A stretch of 64,000 nucleotides of DNA from Bacteroidales bacterium (GTDB lineage: Bacteria; Bacteroidota; Bacteroidia; Bacteroidales; UBA932), in assembly GCA_020026355.1 (NCBI GenBank), contig JAHHQP010000002.1:26999-90998 (forward strand). Reading direction: 5' to 3'. Below are positions 36,010 to 45,091 of the stretch, piece after piece; position 1 is the first letter of the stretch, and every line of letters starts with the position of its first letter. The notes under the pieces are model-generated. The model had not been told where the DNA came from. It searched no databases and worked only from the letters and a program-made list of their open reading frames with translations. A program made the position numbers and the translations under genes.

Positions 36010-38181
36010 TTATAGTGAATATTCCAGGTCGTAGACCTTGTCACCGATGGTGACGGTTACAGCTGCTCCTGTCGGAGCGTTGCTGGCAGCATTCCTGAAT
36101 GTGGCGGAGATTTCCAGCTTCTCGAGGTCTTCCGGATTTCTGAAAGGCAGGATCACGGTGATGAAGCGCACTTCCTGGTCTGCTTTCTTGTCCACGCTGA
36201 CCTGATAGCGTTTGCGGCGTGCCTTCACTCCGATGTCGTCGGAATAGTAGCAAGTGCCTTCATTGGCCTTGAAATTGTCTCTGCTGTCCGTGAATGTACG
36301 GAATAGCATGTTGTTTCCGTCTCCGAAAATGGTGTGCATACCATAGATATAGTGGTCGGACAGGTCGTCGGCGACCGCTACGTTCTCTGCAAGACCTCCT
36401 TTCTCGAGGTCACGGCACAGGCTGAAGTTCAGGACGGCCGGAACATCTTTCGCTGTACCGAAGGCTTCATCGACGATCACATAGAATTTCTTCTCCACCA
36501 TGAAGATGGCTCTTCTGTGGCTCATATCATCGTAGGATGCGTTCTCTGTGACGATGAATTCGGCATTTCCGGACTGGCCTGATTTCAGGAATCTTCCTTT
36601 GGCGTGTCCTTTGGAGATGTCCAGCTTGTTCTTGGTCAAGGTATTGTGCATGGAGGTCGCAGCGAAGGCGCGACGGTCTGCATTCGATGAAGAGGAACCG
36701 CCGTAGGAATATACGCCGGCATCCGGAGTGAAGCATCTTCCATCGTTGTAGATGGAAACGGTACCGTTGTCATTCTGGCAGTGCCACCTGTCATAAGGGT
36801 TGAAATTATTCTTGTGGATGAGCATCATGTCGCCCGGCTTCCAGCCGCTTCTCAACATGTACCAGCCGGAAACTTCATATTTTCTGAGGGTGGACTGAGG
36901 CTCTTCTGAACGGCCTTCCGTCGCCATCCATTTCAGTTCCATGTCGTCCGGGAAAAGTGAAGAGTATTGCTTCAGGTTTCTCAGCAGCACGTTCTTCGAC
37001 ATTCTGGCTGACCTCGTGTCGTTGAAGTTGTCCACTGTGTAGTTCGGCCAGATGACATCCATGAGGAATCTGGATGCATTCTTGAGCTTGTCCTTGTAGT
37101 CCGCCGGAAATCTGTCGAGACAGTTGTTCTGATCGGCGATGCCGTAGACTTTCAGGAAATCTCCGATCACGCCCATATGATAGCTCGGATCCAGCTCGTT
37201 CTGAACTCCGTCAGCATTGAACTGGTTGTCGAGATGACGTCCGATCTCTTTGGAGCCATGCTCCAGCCATTGGCCTGCATTATTGAATTCAGGCATGAGG
37301 ATGCCCACCGTGGCGAGTGCCTGGTCCTGGGCGAGTCTGATGTTGCTGTTCTCTTCCTTGACTGGATTGGCCTTGATGTTTTCAGCGGTCTGGGCCATCA
37401 TGACGAGGAATTCGGAAAGCCATTCCGGAGTGAATGACGCTGACGGGAGGAAATAGAGCAGGGCATCCAGCTGGCTGAGCAGCCTTTCTGCAGGCTGAAG
37501 TCCGCTCCAGGCCCTTCCGTAATTCCTTTCCTCGAGATTGACGCTGCCGGACATGCTTTCGTCATAATTGACCTTGCCTTCCTTGTACGGGAAGGTCTTT
37601 GCCCAGTCCTTGTAGGTCTCGATCCAGGATTTCACATATTTCTCATCGCGGGTCACGGCAAAAGCCTGTGCCTGGTAGATCACCCATTGGTGACGGTGCT
37701 TCTGGATACCGAATTCCTTGTCTGCGTTTCCTGGTTCGAACATCCAGTCGATCTTGCCGTCCTTGCTCTTGAAGGACCAGTAGATGTCCTTGCCATTCTC
37801 GCGTTTCTCCTTGTAGTTGCGGACATAGAACCTGCCTTCCAGGGCCTGGTCAGCAATGTTCTGTCCTGCCTCTGTAATCTGCGGGGCAGTCAGGTTGACG
37901 TTGGGGTTGGTCACGCTGACTCTGGACCGGTAGTAGTCCAGGAGCGCATTGGCGGCCTTCCAGTAGTCCTTGGCCGAATAATGCTCCTTCACTTCCTCAA
38001 GTCCGGGATAGTCCAGGTTGATGCAGGTGAAGATTCTTGTGTCGATCGCCTCAGGGTCTCCTTTTTCAGGAACGATGCCGATGTTCGGGTCTACAGGTGT
38101 CTTGTCGATGTTGCTCTCGTCGAGCTTCGTGCAGGCGCCCGTCAGGGCCAGCATGCACAGCAGTAAGCTGATTCTTTTCAT
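36010..38181 (-). CDS. Heparinase II/III-family lipoprotein, divergent PL12-like lyase
   Basis: The ATG at 38181 opens a lipoprotein signal with lipobox TGAC (Cys17); an earlier in-frame ATG is not used. The 723-residue protein has an alpha/alpha toroid followed by a beta-sheet domain, as in PL12 heparin-sulfate lyases. Motifs resembling the active site are ENSNIRLAQDQ (Asn), PSYHMGVIGDFLKVYG (Tyr-His) and WHCQNDNGTVSIYNDG (His). It differs from the second PL12 gene at 39800, where the corresponding motifs read GNHLLFEAQ and HNQPDNGTFELW. It is the first gene of the leftward arm (lyase, SGBP, SusC, SusD) and may act at the outer membrane. Confidence 0.82.
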   Translation of the reverse strand: MKRISLLLCMLALTGACTKLDESNIDKTPVDPNIGIVPEKGDPEAIDTRIFTCINLDYPGLEEVKEHYSAKDYWKAANALLDYYRSRVSVTNPNVNLTAPQITEAGQNIADQALEGRFYVRNYKEKRENGKDIYWSFKSKDGKIDWMFEPGNADKEFGIQKHRHQWVIYQAQAFAVTRDEKYVKSWIETYKDWAKTFPYKEGKVNYDESMSGSVNLEERNYGRAWSGLQPAERLLSQLDALLYFLPSASFTPEWLSEFLVMMAQTAENIKANPVKEENSNIRLAQDQALATVGILMPEFNNAGQWLEHGSKEIGRHLDNQFNADGVQNELDPSYHMGVIGDFLKVYGIADQNNCLDRFPADYKDKLKNASRFLMDVIWPNYTVDNFNDTRSARMSKNVLLRNLKQYSSLFPDDMELKWMATEGRSEEPQSTLRKYEVSGWYMLRSGWKPGDMMLIHKNNFNPYDRWHCQNDNGTVSIYNDGRCFTPDAGVYSYGGSSSSNADRRAFAATSMHNTLTKNKLDISKGHAKGRFLKSGQSGNAEFIVTENASYDDMSHRRAIFMVEKKFYVIVDEAFGTAKDVPAVLNFSLCRDLEKGGLAENVAVADDLSDHYIYGMHTIFGDGNNMLFRTFTDSRDNFKANEGTCYYSDDIGVKARRKRYQVSVDKKADQEVRFITVILPFRNPEDLEKLEISATFRNAASNAPTGAAVTVTIGDKVYDLEYSL

Positions 38182-38224
38182 TGTTGTGTCGTGTGTATAG
38201 GACATATGTGGCTGTTTCTTTGTG

Positions 38225-38242
38225 CAAATTTACAAATTTGTA
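38225..38242 (-). promoter_or_regulatory. Minus-strand promoter -7 box with adjoining 12-bp palindrome
   Basis: TAAATTTG on the minus strand (38225-38232) fits the -7 consensus, 44 bp before the lyase start. It overlaps a perfect palindrome TACAAATTTGTA (38231-38242) just upstream. The TACAAA/TTTGTA half sites equal the outer arms of the repeat at the kduD promoter. Confidence 0.5.
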
Positions 38243-38325
38243 TATCCTGTCCTCGGCTTCTTTGTACTTATTAATGTCAAAATTCTTCCAATCGTTTCAA
38301 TTCTGTTGAATTTAATGTTGAAAAT

Positions 38326-38369
38326 GTTCAAAAAACCATCGTTTGATTAAAAATGATGCTTTTTTCAAC
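38326..38369. promoter_or_regulatory. Imperfect inverted repeat in the divergent PUL promoter region
   Basis: Fifteen-base arms (38326-38340 and 38355-38369) match at 13 positions across a 14-base spacer. They lie midway between the two divergent arms, where an HTCS or other regulator would bind. The remainder of the 298-bp intergenic region (38182-38479) is AT-rich with no other gene signal. Confidence 0.35.
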
Positions 38370-38442
38370 AAAAATGATATCTTTTGCTGCCCTTTGAATA
38401 TCTTTGATACAGATGTCATATGGAGCGGCGCTGTTCTTTCGT

Positions 38443-38450
38443 TAACTTTG
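38443..38450 (+). promoter_or_regulatory. Promoter -7 box (TAACTTTG) of the rightward enzyme operon
   Basis: Exact TAnnTTTG match 30 bp before the GH88 start. No -33 TTTG at 19 bp, as expected for an activator-dependent promoter. Confidence 0.55.
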
Positions 38451-38479
38451 TACAAAAGAACAAATAATACACAAACGAC

Positions 38480-39757
38480 ATGAAACTGGTAAAACTTTTT
38501 TCTTTCATCGCTCCTGTGGCCTTTTTCGCAGGATGCCAGCCGGCAACTGAGGACAATGCCTGGCTCAAGCACGCATTGGATACGTCTGTCAGCCAGCTTA
38601 GGCTGACTGCTGAGGAAATCGATGCTTCCGGTCTGATGCCGCGTTCTATCCATAAGGGGCATGATGTCAGTTTCCTGGAACGGCAGCTTGAAATGGATCG
38701 CTCGCTTTTCCAGGATTCCCTCCGTGCGCAACCGGTACCGGAAGCGGTAGGGACCCGCAGGCTCTGCAAGATCTATGACTGGACCAGCGGTTTCTTTCCG
38801 GGCTCTCTGTGGTATGCCTATGAACTTACCGGCAACGAGGAAATGAAGGCGCAGGCCATCAATTTCACTGAAAAACTGAATCCTGTCCGTCATTATGACG
38901 GTACGCATGATCTGGGCTTCATGATCAACTGCAGTTACGGCAATGCGCTCCGTCTTTCTCCAGCGGATACGATTCCGGCAGTGCTCATCGAGACCGCCGA
39001 CAATCTCATCAGCCGTTTCAATCCGGAAATCGGTGCGATCCGCTCCTGGGACTTCGGTCCTTGGAATTTCCCGGTCATCATCGACAACATGATGAACCTC
39101 GACCTTCTTTTCGAGGCGACCCGACTGACCGGCGATCCGAAATATCAGGCCGTCGCGCTCCGGCATGCGGACAAGACCATGCCGAACCATTTCCGTCCGG
39201 ACTATACCAGCTGGCATGTTGTCAGCTACAACAATGACGGTACCGTCGAACTCAAACAGACTTTCCAGGGCAAGAATGATGATTCTGCCTGGGCAAGAGG
39301 TCAGGCTTGGGGCGTCTACGGCTATACCTCCTGCTACCGTGTCTCCAAAGATCCGAAATACCTGGATTTCGCCAGACACATTGCGGACATGATCATGAGC
39401 CGTGTACAGACCGAGGATGCCATCCCTTACTGGGACTACGATGCTCCGGTGACGGACGAGACACCTCGCGATGCTTCCGCAGCAGCCGTGACCGCTTCCG
39501 CACTCTTTGAACTCAGCACCATGGTCGAGGACGGACAGCGGTATTTCGATTATGCGGAGAAGATCATCAAGAGTCTTTCTTCGCCGGCTTATCTGGCGAA
39601 ACCGGGTGAGAATGCAGGTTTCATCCTGCTCCATTCCACCGGCTCTCTCCATCATGGTTCAGAGATCGACGTTCCGCTCAACTATGCGGATTACTATTAT
39701 CTGGAAGCGCTTCAGCGCTACATGAAACTCAAGGGTCTGTCCTACGCGGAACTTTAA
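38480..39757 (+). CDS. GH88 unsaturated glucuronyl hydrolase (lipoprotein)
   Basis: The 425-residue protein has a lipoprotein signal (Cys19, FAGC) and the alpha/alpha-barrel of family GH88. D144 (THDLGFM) and D202 (IIDNMMNLDLL) fit the two catalytic aspartates of unsaturated glucuronyl hydrolases, which add water to the 4,5-double bond left by lyases and release 5-keto-4-deoxyuronate. That product is the substrate of the KduI encoded at 16.9 kb. The residues after the Cys lack the surface-export signal, so it probably works in the periplasm. It is the first gene of the seven-gene rightward operon. Confidence 0.92.
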   Translation: MKLVKLFSFIAPVAFFAGCQPATEDNAWLKHALDTSVSQLRLTAEEIDASGLMPRSIHKGHDVSFLERQLEMDRSLFQDSLRAQPVPEAVGTRRLCKIYDWTSGFFPGSLWYAYELTGNEEMKAQAINFTEKLNPVRHYDGTHDLGFMINCSYGNALRLSPADTIPAVLIETADNLISRFNPEIGAIRSWDFGPWNFPVIIDNMMNLDLLFEATRLTGDPKYQAVALRHADKTMPNHFRPDYTSWHVVSYNNDGTVELKQTFQGKNDDSAWARGQAWGVYGYTSCYRVSKDPKYLDFARHIADMIMSRVQTEDAIPYWDYDAPVTDETPRDASAAAVTASALFELSTMVEDGQRYFDYAEKIIKSLSSPAYLAKPGENAGFILLHSTGSLHHGSEIDVPLNYADYYYLEALQRYMKLKGLSYAEL

Positions 39758-39799
39758 GGACCCTGTAACACCTTAGAATAACCAATCAAATCAAACAAA

Positions 39800-41800
39800 A
39801 TGAAGATATTCAGATATATGACCGCTGCCCTCTGCGCCCTTTCATTGGCCATGGCGGCGAAAGCCCAGGAACTCAGGACGGAAGTCTTCGATCTGCTGGA
39901 TCTCGATGCTCCGGGACTGGAGCAGGTGAAAGCCCTTCACGAGCAGGGCGACGATCAGGGTGCGGCAGCTGCCTTGCTGACCTATTACCGTGGTCGCAAG
40001 GATGTCGTCACTCCGGAAATCAAGGATGCCGCCAAGGTGAAGATTTCCAAGGAAGACCAGAAACTGGCCGATGACGGTATGGTCCATACTTTCTTCGTCC
40101 ATAAGGGCTATCAGCCTTCCTATAACTACGGGGAAGATATCGACTGGAGGTATTGGCCGGTTCAGGACAATGAACTCCGCTGGCAGCTCCATCGCCACAA
40201 ATGGTGGATCCCGATGGGTAAGGCCTACCGTGTGAGCGGTGATGAGAAATATGCTGAGGAATGGACCAGGCAGTACATCGACTGGATCCGCAAGAATCCA
40301 TATTTCCGCCTCACCGAAGCCCAGAAGGCTACGGCTACCCAGCAGCAGCTCGATGATCATCAGAACACCCGTTATGCCTGGAGACCGCTCGAAGTGAGCA
40401 CCCGTATCCAGGATCAGACGAACATGTTCCAGCTCTTCATCGATTCACCTCACTTCACGCCGGAATTCCTTACCGAGTTCCTGCTGAACTACTACAAGCA
40501 TGCGGAATTCATCCTGAACAACTATTCCGAGGGTGGCAACCATCTTCTTTTCGAGGCGCAGCGCATGATCTATGCCGGTACCTTCTTCAAGGAACTGAAG
40601 GCTGCGAAGACCTGGCTGCAGAGCGGTATCGACGTGCTCAACAAGCAGATCAAGATCCAGGTCTATGAGGACGGCGGCCAGTTCGAGCTTTGTCCGAACT
40701 ACCACCTCGCTTCCATCGGCATCTTCCTCAAGGCTCTGGCCGTCGCAGACATGAACGGTTTCAGGGATGCTTTCCCGAAGAGCTATACGGATACGGTCGA
40801 GAAGATGATCGAGTTCTATGCGAACATCTGTTTCCCGGACTATGAGAACCCTTGCTTCAGCGATGCCAAGCTCCGCGGAAAATCCGAGATGCAGAAGAAC
40901 TACAAGCAGTGGTCGAAGGTCTTCCCGGACAACCAGTTCATCAAATATCTCGCGACAGAGGGCAAGGAAGGTGCACTTCCTGAGTACAAGTCCAAGGGGT
41001 TCCTGAAGACCGGTTTCTTCGTCTTCCGTAACTCCTGGGCAGAAGATGCCGTACAGATGGTCGTCAAGGCAGGTCCTCCGGCATTCTGGCACAATCAGCC
41101 GGACAACGGTACCTTCGAACTCTGGTACAACGGCAGCAAGCTGTTCGCGGATTCCGGCTCTTATGTATATGAAGGCAATAAGGAGGTCAATGAACTCCGC
41201 AACTGGTTCCGTGCGACGAATTCCCACAACACATTGACCTACAGAGGCGAAAATCTCGAGACCACCGATTCCAAGACCCTGCTCTGGCAGCCGGAGGGAG
41301 AGGTGCAGATCCTGGTGACCGAGAACCAGAGCTACAAGAACCTCAAGCATCGCCGCAGCGTCTTCTTCGTCGACGGTCGATATTTCGTCATCGTCGATGA
41401 AGCGATCGGAAAGCAGGAAGGTCCGGTCAGCCTCTACTATCAGATGCCGAAAGGCAAGGTGGAGAACAGTCGTGACGACATGCATTTCGCGACGGAGTTC
41501 GACAACGGAAGCAACATGAAGCTCCAGGTCTTCAGCGATGGGAAACTTTCCATGAAGAAAGAAGAAGGCTGGGTTTCGACGGCATACCGCAAACGCGCGA
41601 AGAGGATGAAGGTCAGCTTCACCGTCCGTAAGGAGTCCGAGGAGCCGGTCCGCTACATCACGGTCATCGTGCCGAAGCAGGAAGCCGGAAACAATCCTTC
41701 CATCAAGGCCAAGTTCATCGGCGGTTTCAATGAAAACGGCGTGAAGGTTCAGGTCAAGGTCGGCAAGGAAAAGAAAGTGCTTGAATATCAGCTTGATTAA
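39800..41800 (+). CDS. PL12-family heparin-sulfate lyase (heparinase III-like)
   Basis: The 666-residue protein has a cleavable signal peptide (MKIFRYMTAALCALSLAMAAKAQ), an N-terminal alpha/alpha toroid and a C-terminal heparinase II/III beta domain. Active-site-like motifs are GGNHLLFEAQ, ELCPNYHLASIGIFLKA and HNQPDNGTFELW, in the order found in PL12 lyases that cleave heparan sulfate by beta-elimination. It is about 43 bp after GH88. Secretion to the periplasm suggests it cuts imported oligosaccharides. Because it differs clearly from the PL12-like lipoprotein at 36 kb, the two probably attack differently sulfated regions. Confidence 0.9.
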   Translation: MKIFRYMTAALCALSLAMAAKAQELRTEVFDLLDLDAPGLEQVKALHEQGDDQGAAAALLTYYRGRKDVVTPEIKDAAKVKISKEDQKLADDGMVHTFFVHKGYQPSYNYGEDIDWRYWPVQDNELRWQLHRHKWWIPMGKAYRVSGDEKYAEEWTRQYIDWIRKNPYFRLTEAQKATATQQQLDDHQNTRYAWRPLEVSTRIQDQTNMFQLFIDSPHFTPEFLTEFLLNYYKHAEFILNNYSEGGNHLLFEAQRMIYAGTFFKELKAAKTWLQSGIDVLNKQIKIQVYEDGGQFELCPNYHLASIGIFLKALAVADMNGFRDAFPKSYTDTVEKMIEFYANICFPDYENPCFSDAKLRGKSEMQKNYKQWSKVFPDNQFIKYLATEGKEGALPEYKSKGFLKTGFFVFRNSWAEDAVQMVVKAGPPAFWHNQPDNGTFELWYNGSKLFADSGSYVYEGNKEVNELRNWFRATNSHNTLTYRGENLETTDSKTLLWQPEGEVQILVTENQSYKNLKHRRSVFFVDGRYFVIVDEAIGKQEGPVSLYYQMPKGKVENSRDDMHFATEFDNGSNMKLQVFSDGKLSMKKEEGWVSTAYRKRAKRMKVSFTVRKESEEPVRYITVIVPKQEAGNNPSIKAKFIGGFNENGVKVQVKVGKEKKVLEYQLD

Positions 41801-41813
41801 TGAAGTAGATCCT

Positions 41814-43436
41814 ATGAAACAGATCAGAACGATATATGCTTTGCCTTTGGCGGCTGCAGGCCTGGTGGCCTGCAGCGGCGGCAAGGCCGTGCAGGAGCAG
41901 AAACGCCCGAACATCATCTTCATCATGACGGATGATCATACGACTCAGGCCATATCCTGCTATGGCGGCAGGCTGATGCAGACTCCGAACATGGACCGTC
42001 TGGCCGCTGAAGGTATGCGCATGGACAACGTCTATGCGACGAATGCGCTCTCCGGCCCGTCCAGAGCGTGCATCCTGACTGGAAAACTCAGCCATGAGAA
42101 CGGCTTCACCGACAATGCCTGCGTCTTCAACGGTGATCAGCTTACTTTCCCGAAACTGCTTCAGCAGAACGGTTACCAGACTGCCGTGATCGGCAAATGG
42201 CACCTGATCTCCGAGCCTCAGGGCTTCGATTTCTGGAGCGTCCTTTCCGGACAGGAAGAGCAGGGCGACTACTATGATCCTGATTTCCATGAAATGGGCA
42301 GGGAAATCCAGGAGAAAGGCTACGTGACCGATGTCATCACTGACAAGGCCCTCAGGTTCATTGACGGAAGAGATAAGGACAAGCCTTTCTTCATGATGTT
42401 CCACCACAAGGCGCCGCACCGCAACTGGATGCCGGCTCCGAGGCATCTGGGCATTTTCAACGACACCACTTTCCCGGTACCGGAGACGCTCTTCGACGAG
42501 TTCGAGGGCCGTGGCGATGCTTCGAAGGAACAGGACATGTCCATTGCCAATACCTTCCAGAACGAGTGGGACCTGAAGCTGCTGACCCGTGAGGAAATCC
42601 TCGCCGGCGACAACCGTCTGTACAAGGTCTATACGAGAATGCCGGAAGAGGTGCAGCGCAAATGGGACGAGGTATATGCTCCTCGTATCGCGGAATACCG
42701 CAGCGGCAAGCTCCAGGGCAGGGAAATGGTCGAGTGGAAATACCAGCAGTACATGCGTGATTACCTCGCTACCGTACTTTCAGTCGATGAAAGCATCGGC
42801 CGCCTGATGGATCATCTGGAGGAAATCGGTGAACTGGACAATACGATCATCGTCTATACTTCCGATCAGGGTTTCTTTCTGGGTGAGCACGGTTGGTTCG
42901 ACAAACGATTCATGTACGAGGAATGCCAGCGCATGCCTTTCCTGATCCGCTATCCGAAAACGATCAAGGCCGGTACCGCCAGCAACGCCATCTGCATGAA
43001 CATCGACTTCGGTCCGACTTTCCTGGACTTCGCAGGCATCGAGGTGCCGGAAGAAATGCAGGGCCAGTCCTTCAAGGCCGTTCTTGAAAACGAGGGCCGC
43101 GTACCGGAAGGCTGGAGGAATCTCGCCTACTACCATTATTACGAATATCCTGCGGAGCACATGGTCAAGCGCCATTACGGCATCCGTACACCGGAATACA
43201 AGCTCATCCACTTCTACAATGACATTGACCAGTGGGAGCTTTATGATGAGGTCAATGATCCCGATGAGATGAAGAATCTCTACGATGATCCGGCCTATGC
43301 CCAGGTTCGTGAAGAGCTGACGGTCCTGCTCAGAGCAACTCAGGAGAAATATGGGGACACCGATCCGGACGAGAAGGAGAAAGTCCTTTTCCAGGGTGAC
43401 CGCAGATTTCTTGACAGATTGAACAAGAAGAAATGA
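41814..43436 (+). CDS. S1-family sulfatase (lipoprotein), possibly glucosamine 6-O-sulfatase
   Basis: The ATG at 41814 opens a lipoprotein signal (Cys20, LVAC). The 540-residue protein is a type I sulfatase: N-terminal metal site NIIFIMTDDH, maturation motif SGPSRACILTGK with Ser80 at the formylglycine position, HHKAPHR, TSDQGFFLGEHGW with the typical H/K partners, and a C-terminal subdomain. The Ser-type motif needs an anaerobic maturase (anSME), which is not in this window. The family resembles those removing 6-O-sulfate from glucosamine (S1_11), a guess from overall pattern. It is the third gene of the operon. Confidence 0.9.
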   Translation: MKQIRTIYALPLAAAGLVACSGGKAVQEQKRPNIIFIMTDDHTTQAISCYGGRLMQTPNMDRLAAEGMRMDNVYATNALSGPSRACILTGKLSHENGFTDNACVFNGDQLTFPKLLQQNGYQTAVIGKWHLISEPQGFDFWSVLSGQEEQGDYYDPDFHEMGREIQEKGYVTDVITDKALRFIDGRDKDKPFFMMFHHKAPHRNWMPAPRHLGIFNDTTFPVPETLFDEFEGRGDASKEQDMSIANTFQNEWDLKLLTREEILAGDNRLYKVYTRMPEEVQRKWDEVYAPRIAEYRSGKLQGREMVEWKYQQYMRDYLATVLSVDESIGRLMDHLEEIGELDNTIIVYTSDQGFFLGEHGWFDKRFMYEECQRMPFLIRYPKTIKAGTASNAICMNIDFGPTFLDFAGIEVPEEMQGQSFKAVLENEGRVPEGWRNLAYYHYYEYPAEHMVKRHYGIRTPEYKLIHFYNDIDQWELYDEVNDPDEMKNLYDDPAYAQVREELTVLLRATQEKYGDTDPDEKEKVLFQGDRRFLDRLNKKK

Positions 43437-43450
43437 ACGCATAATCAATT

Positions 43451-45085
43451 ATGGATAGAAGAAAATTTTTAGAGACATCAGGCTGGTCTCTTCTGGGCGT
43501 TGCCGCCGCAGGCAGCCTGCTCGGCTCCTGCACGCCAGGAACCAAGGAAGCGAAGAAGATCATGCCGTCCCCGAGCAATTTCAAGATGTATTGGGGAGAC
43601 CTGCATAACCATTGCAACATCACCTACGGACATGGTGACATGAAGGATGCTTTCGAGGCTGCGGCAGAGCAGCTGGATTTCGTGAGCGTCACTCCTCATG
43701 CCATGTGGCCGGATATCGACAGCGAACTCATCCACGACGACCCACGTCTGAAATGGGTGCTCGATTATCACACCGATGCTTTCCGTCGTCTCCGTTCCGG
43801 TAACTACGACAAGTACGTGAAGATGACCCAGGAGTACAACCAGGAAGGCAAGTTCCTGACTTTCATCGGTTACGAGGCTCACAGCATGAAGCATGGTGAC
43901 CATGTCGCTCTGCACTATGACCTTGATGCTCCGCTGGTAGAGTGTGATTCCATTGAAGACTGGAAGGAAAAGTTCAAAGGTCAGAAAGTCTATGTCACTC
44001 CTCACCACATGGGTTACCAGAAAGGTTACAGAGGCTATGACTGGAAATATTTCTCAGAGGGCATCCAGACTCCGTTCGTGGAGATGTATTCCCGTCACGG
44101 ACTTGCAGAAGGCGATATGGGAGACTATCCTTATCTCCACGATATGGGTCCGCGCCAGTGGGAAGGTACGATCCAGTATGGTCTGAGCCTGGGCAACAAG
44201 TTCGGTCTCATCGGCTCCACCGACCAGCATTCCGGTTATCCGGGCAGCTACGGTGACGGTCGTGTCGGTGTCCTGGCAGAGAGTCTGAGCCGTGACCGGA
44301 TCTGGGAAGGTCTCGGCAGCCGCCATACCTGCTGCGCCACCGGTGACAAGATCGACATCGATTTCCGGATCAATGATGCCTTCATGGGTGATGTCGTGAA
44401 AGGGGACAGCCGCCGCATCTATGTCAATGTGGAAGGCCAGAGCTGCATCGACTATGTCGATATCGTGAAGAACGGCAAGCTCATCGCTCGTCTGAACGGT
44501 CCGCTCATTCCGGTCATGCCGAAGGAAGAGATGGTCCGCTGCAAGATCAAGATGGAATACGGTTGGAACCGTGAAGAGAAATATGTAGCCTGGAACGGTC
44601 GCATCTCCATTGACAGAGGCCGTATCCTGAGTGTCACTCCATGCTTCAGAGGAGCTGCCTTCACTTCTCCTCAGCCGGGTGAGACCGAGTTCCATACTCA
44701 CGTGAACCGCATCCGTTCCGTATCCGATACTTTCACGGAACTGGAAATGTACACCAGCAAGAACCCGAATACCATGACTCCTTCCACCCAGGCCGTGATC
44801 CTCGAAGTCGAGATGCCGGTCAATGGAGTCATCACTTCTGATTTCAATGGTCGCAAGTTCAGCCATACTCTCGGAGAACTCCTCGAAGGTTCCCGTTCAC
44901 ATTTCATGATCGGCTGGCTGAGCGAGGCTGTCCTTTTCAACAGGGCGATGCCGGAAAGCTGCTACAAGATCGAACATTACATGGTGGATGACCAGCCGGA
45001 ATCCGATACGGACTACTACTATGTCAGAGTCCGTCAGAAAGATCAGCAGTGGGCCTGGTCTTCACCGATCTGGGTTGAACGTTAA
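43451..45085 (+). CDS. DUF3604 / PHP-like metal-dependent hydrolase, Tat-type lipoprotein
   Basis: The 544-residue protein starts with a twin-arginine pattern (MDRRKFLE) and a lipobox at Cys27. Its core resembles DUF3604, a relative of the PHP metal-hydrolase fold: WGDLHNHC (H52, H54), VTPHAMWPD (H83), GYEAHS (E142, H144), VTPHHMGY and STDQHSG. These are the places where PHP enzymes bind two or three metal ions. The gene lies between two sulfatases in a heparan-type locus with 14 and 6 bp gaps, so it is certainly part of the operon. Its reaction is unknown; hydrolysis of a sulfate, phosphate or other group on the glycan is possible. Confidence 0.8.
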   Translation: MDRRKFLETSGWSLLGVAAAGSLLGSCTPGTKEAKKIMPSPSNFKMYWGDLHNHCNITYGHGDMKDAFEAAAEQLDFVSVTPHAMWPDIDSELIHDDPRLKWVLDYHTDAFRRLRSGNYDKYVKMTQEYNQEGKFLTFIGYEAHSMKHGDHVALHYDLDAPLVECDSIEDWKEKFKGQKVYVTPHHMGYQKGYRGYDWKYFSEGIQTPFVEMYSRHGLAEGDMGDYPYLHDMGPRQWEGTIQYGLSLGNKFGLIGSTDQHSGYPGSYGDGRVGVLAESLSRDRIWEGLGSRHTCCATGDKIDIDFRINDAFMGDVVKGDSRRIYVNVEGQSCIDYVDIVKNGKLIARLNGPLIPVMPKEEMVRCKIKMEYGWNREEKYVAWNGRISIDRGRILSVTPCFRGAAFTSPQPGETEFHTHVNRIRSVSDTFTELEMYTSKNPNTMTPSTQAVILEVEMPVNGVITSDFNGRKFSHTLGELLEGSRSHFMIGWLSEAVLFNRAMPESCYKIEHYMVDDQPESDTDYYYVRVRQKDQQWAWSSPIWVER

Positions 45086-45091
45086 AATTGT

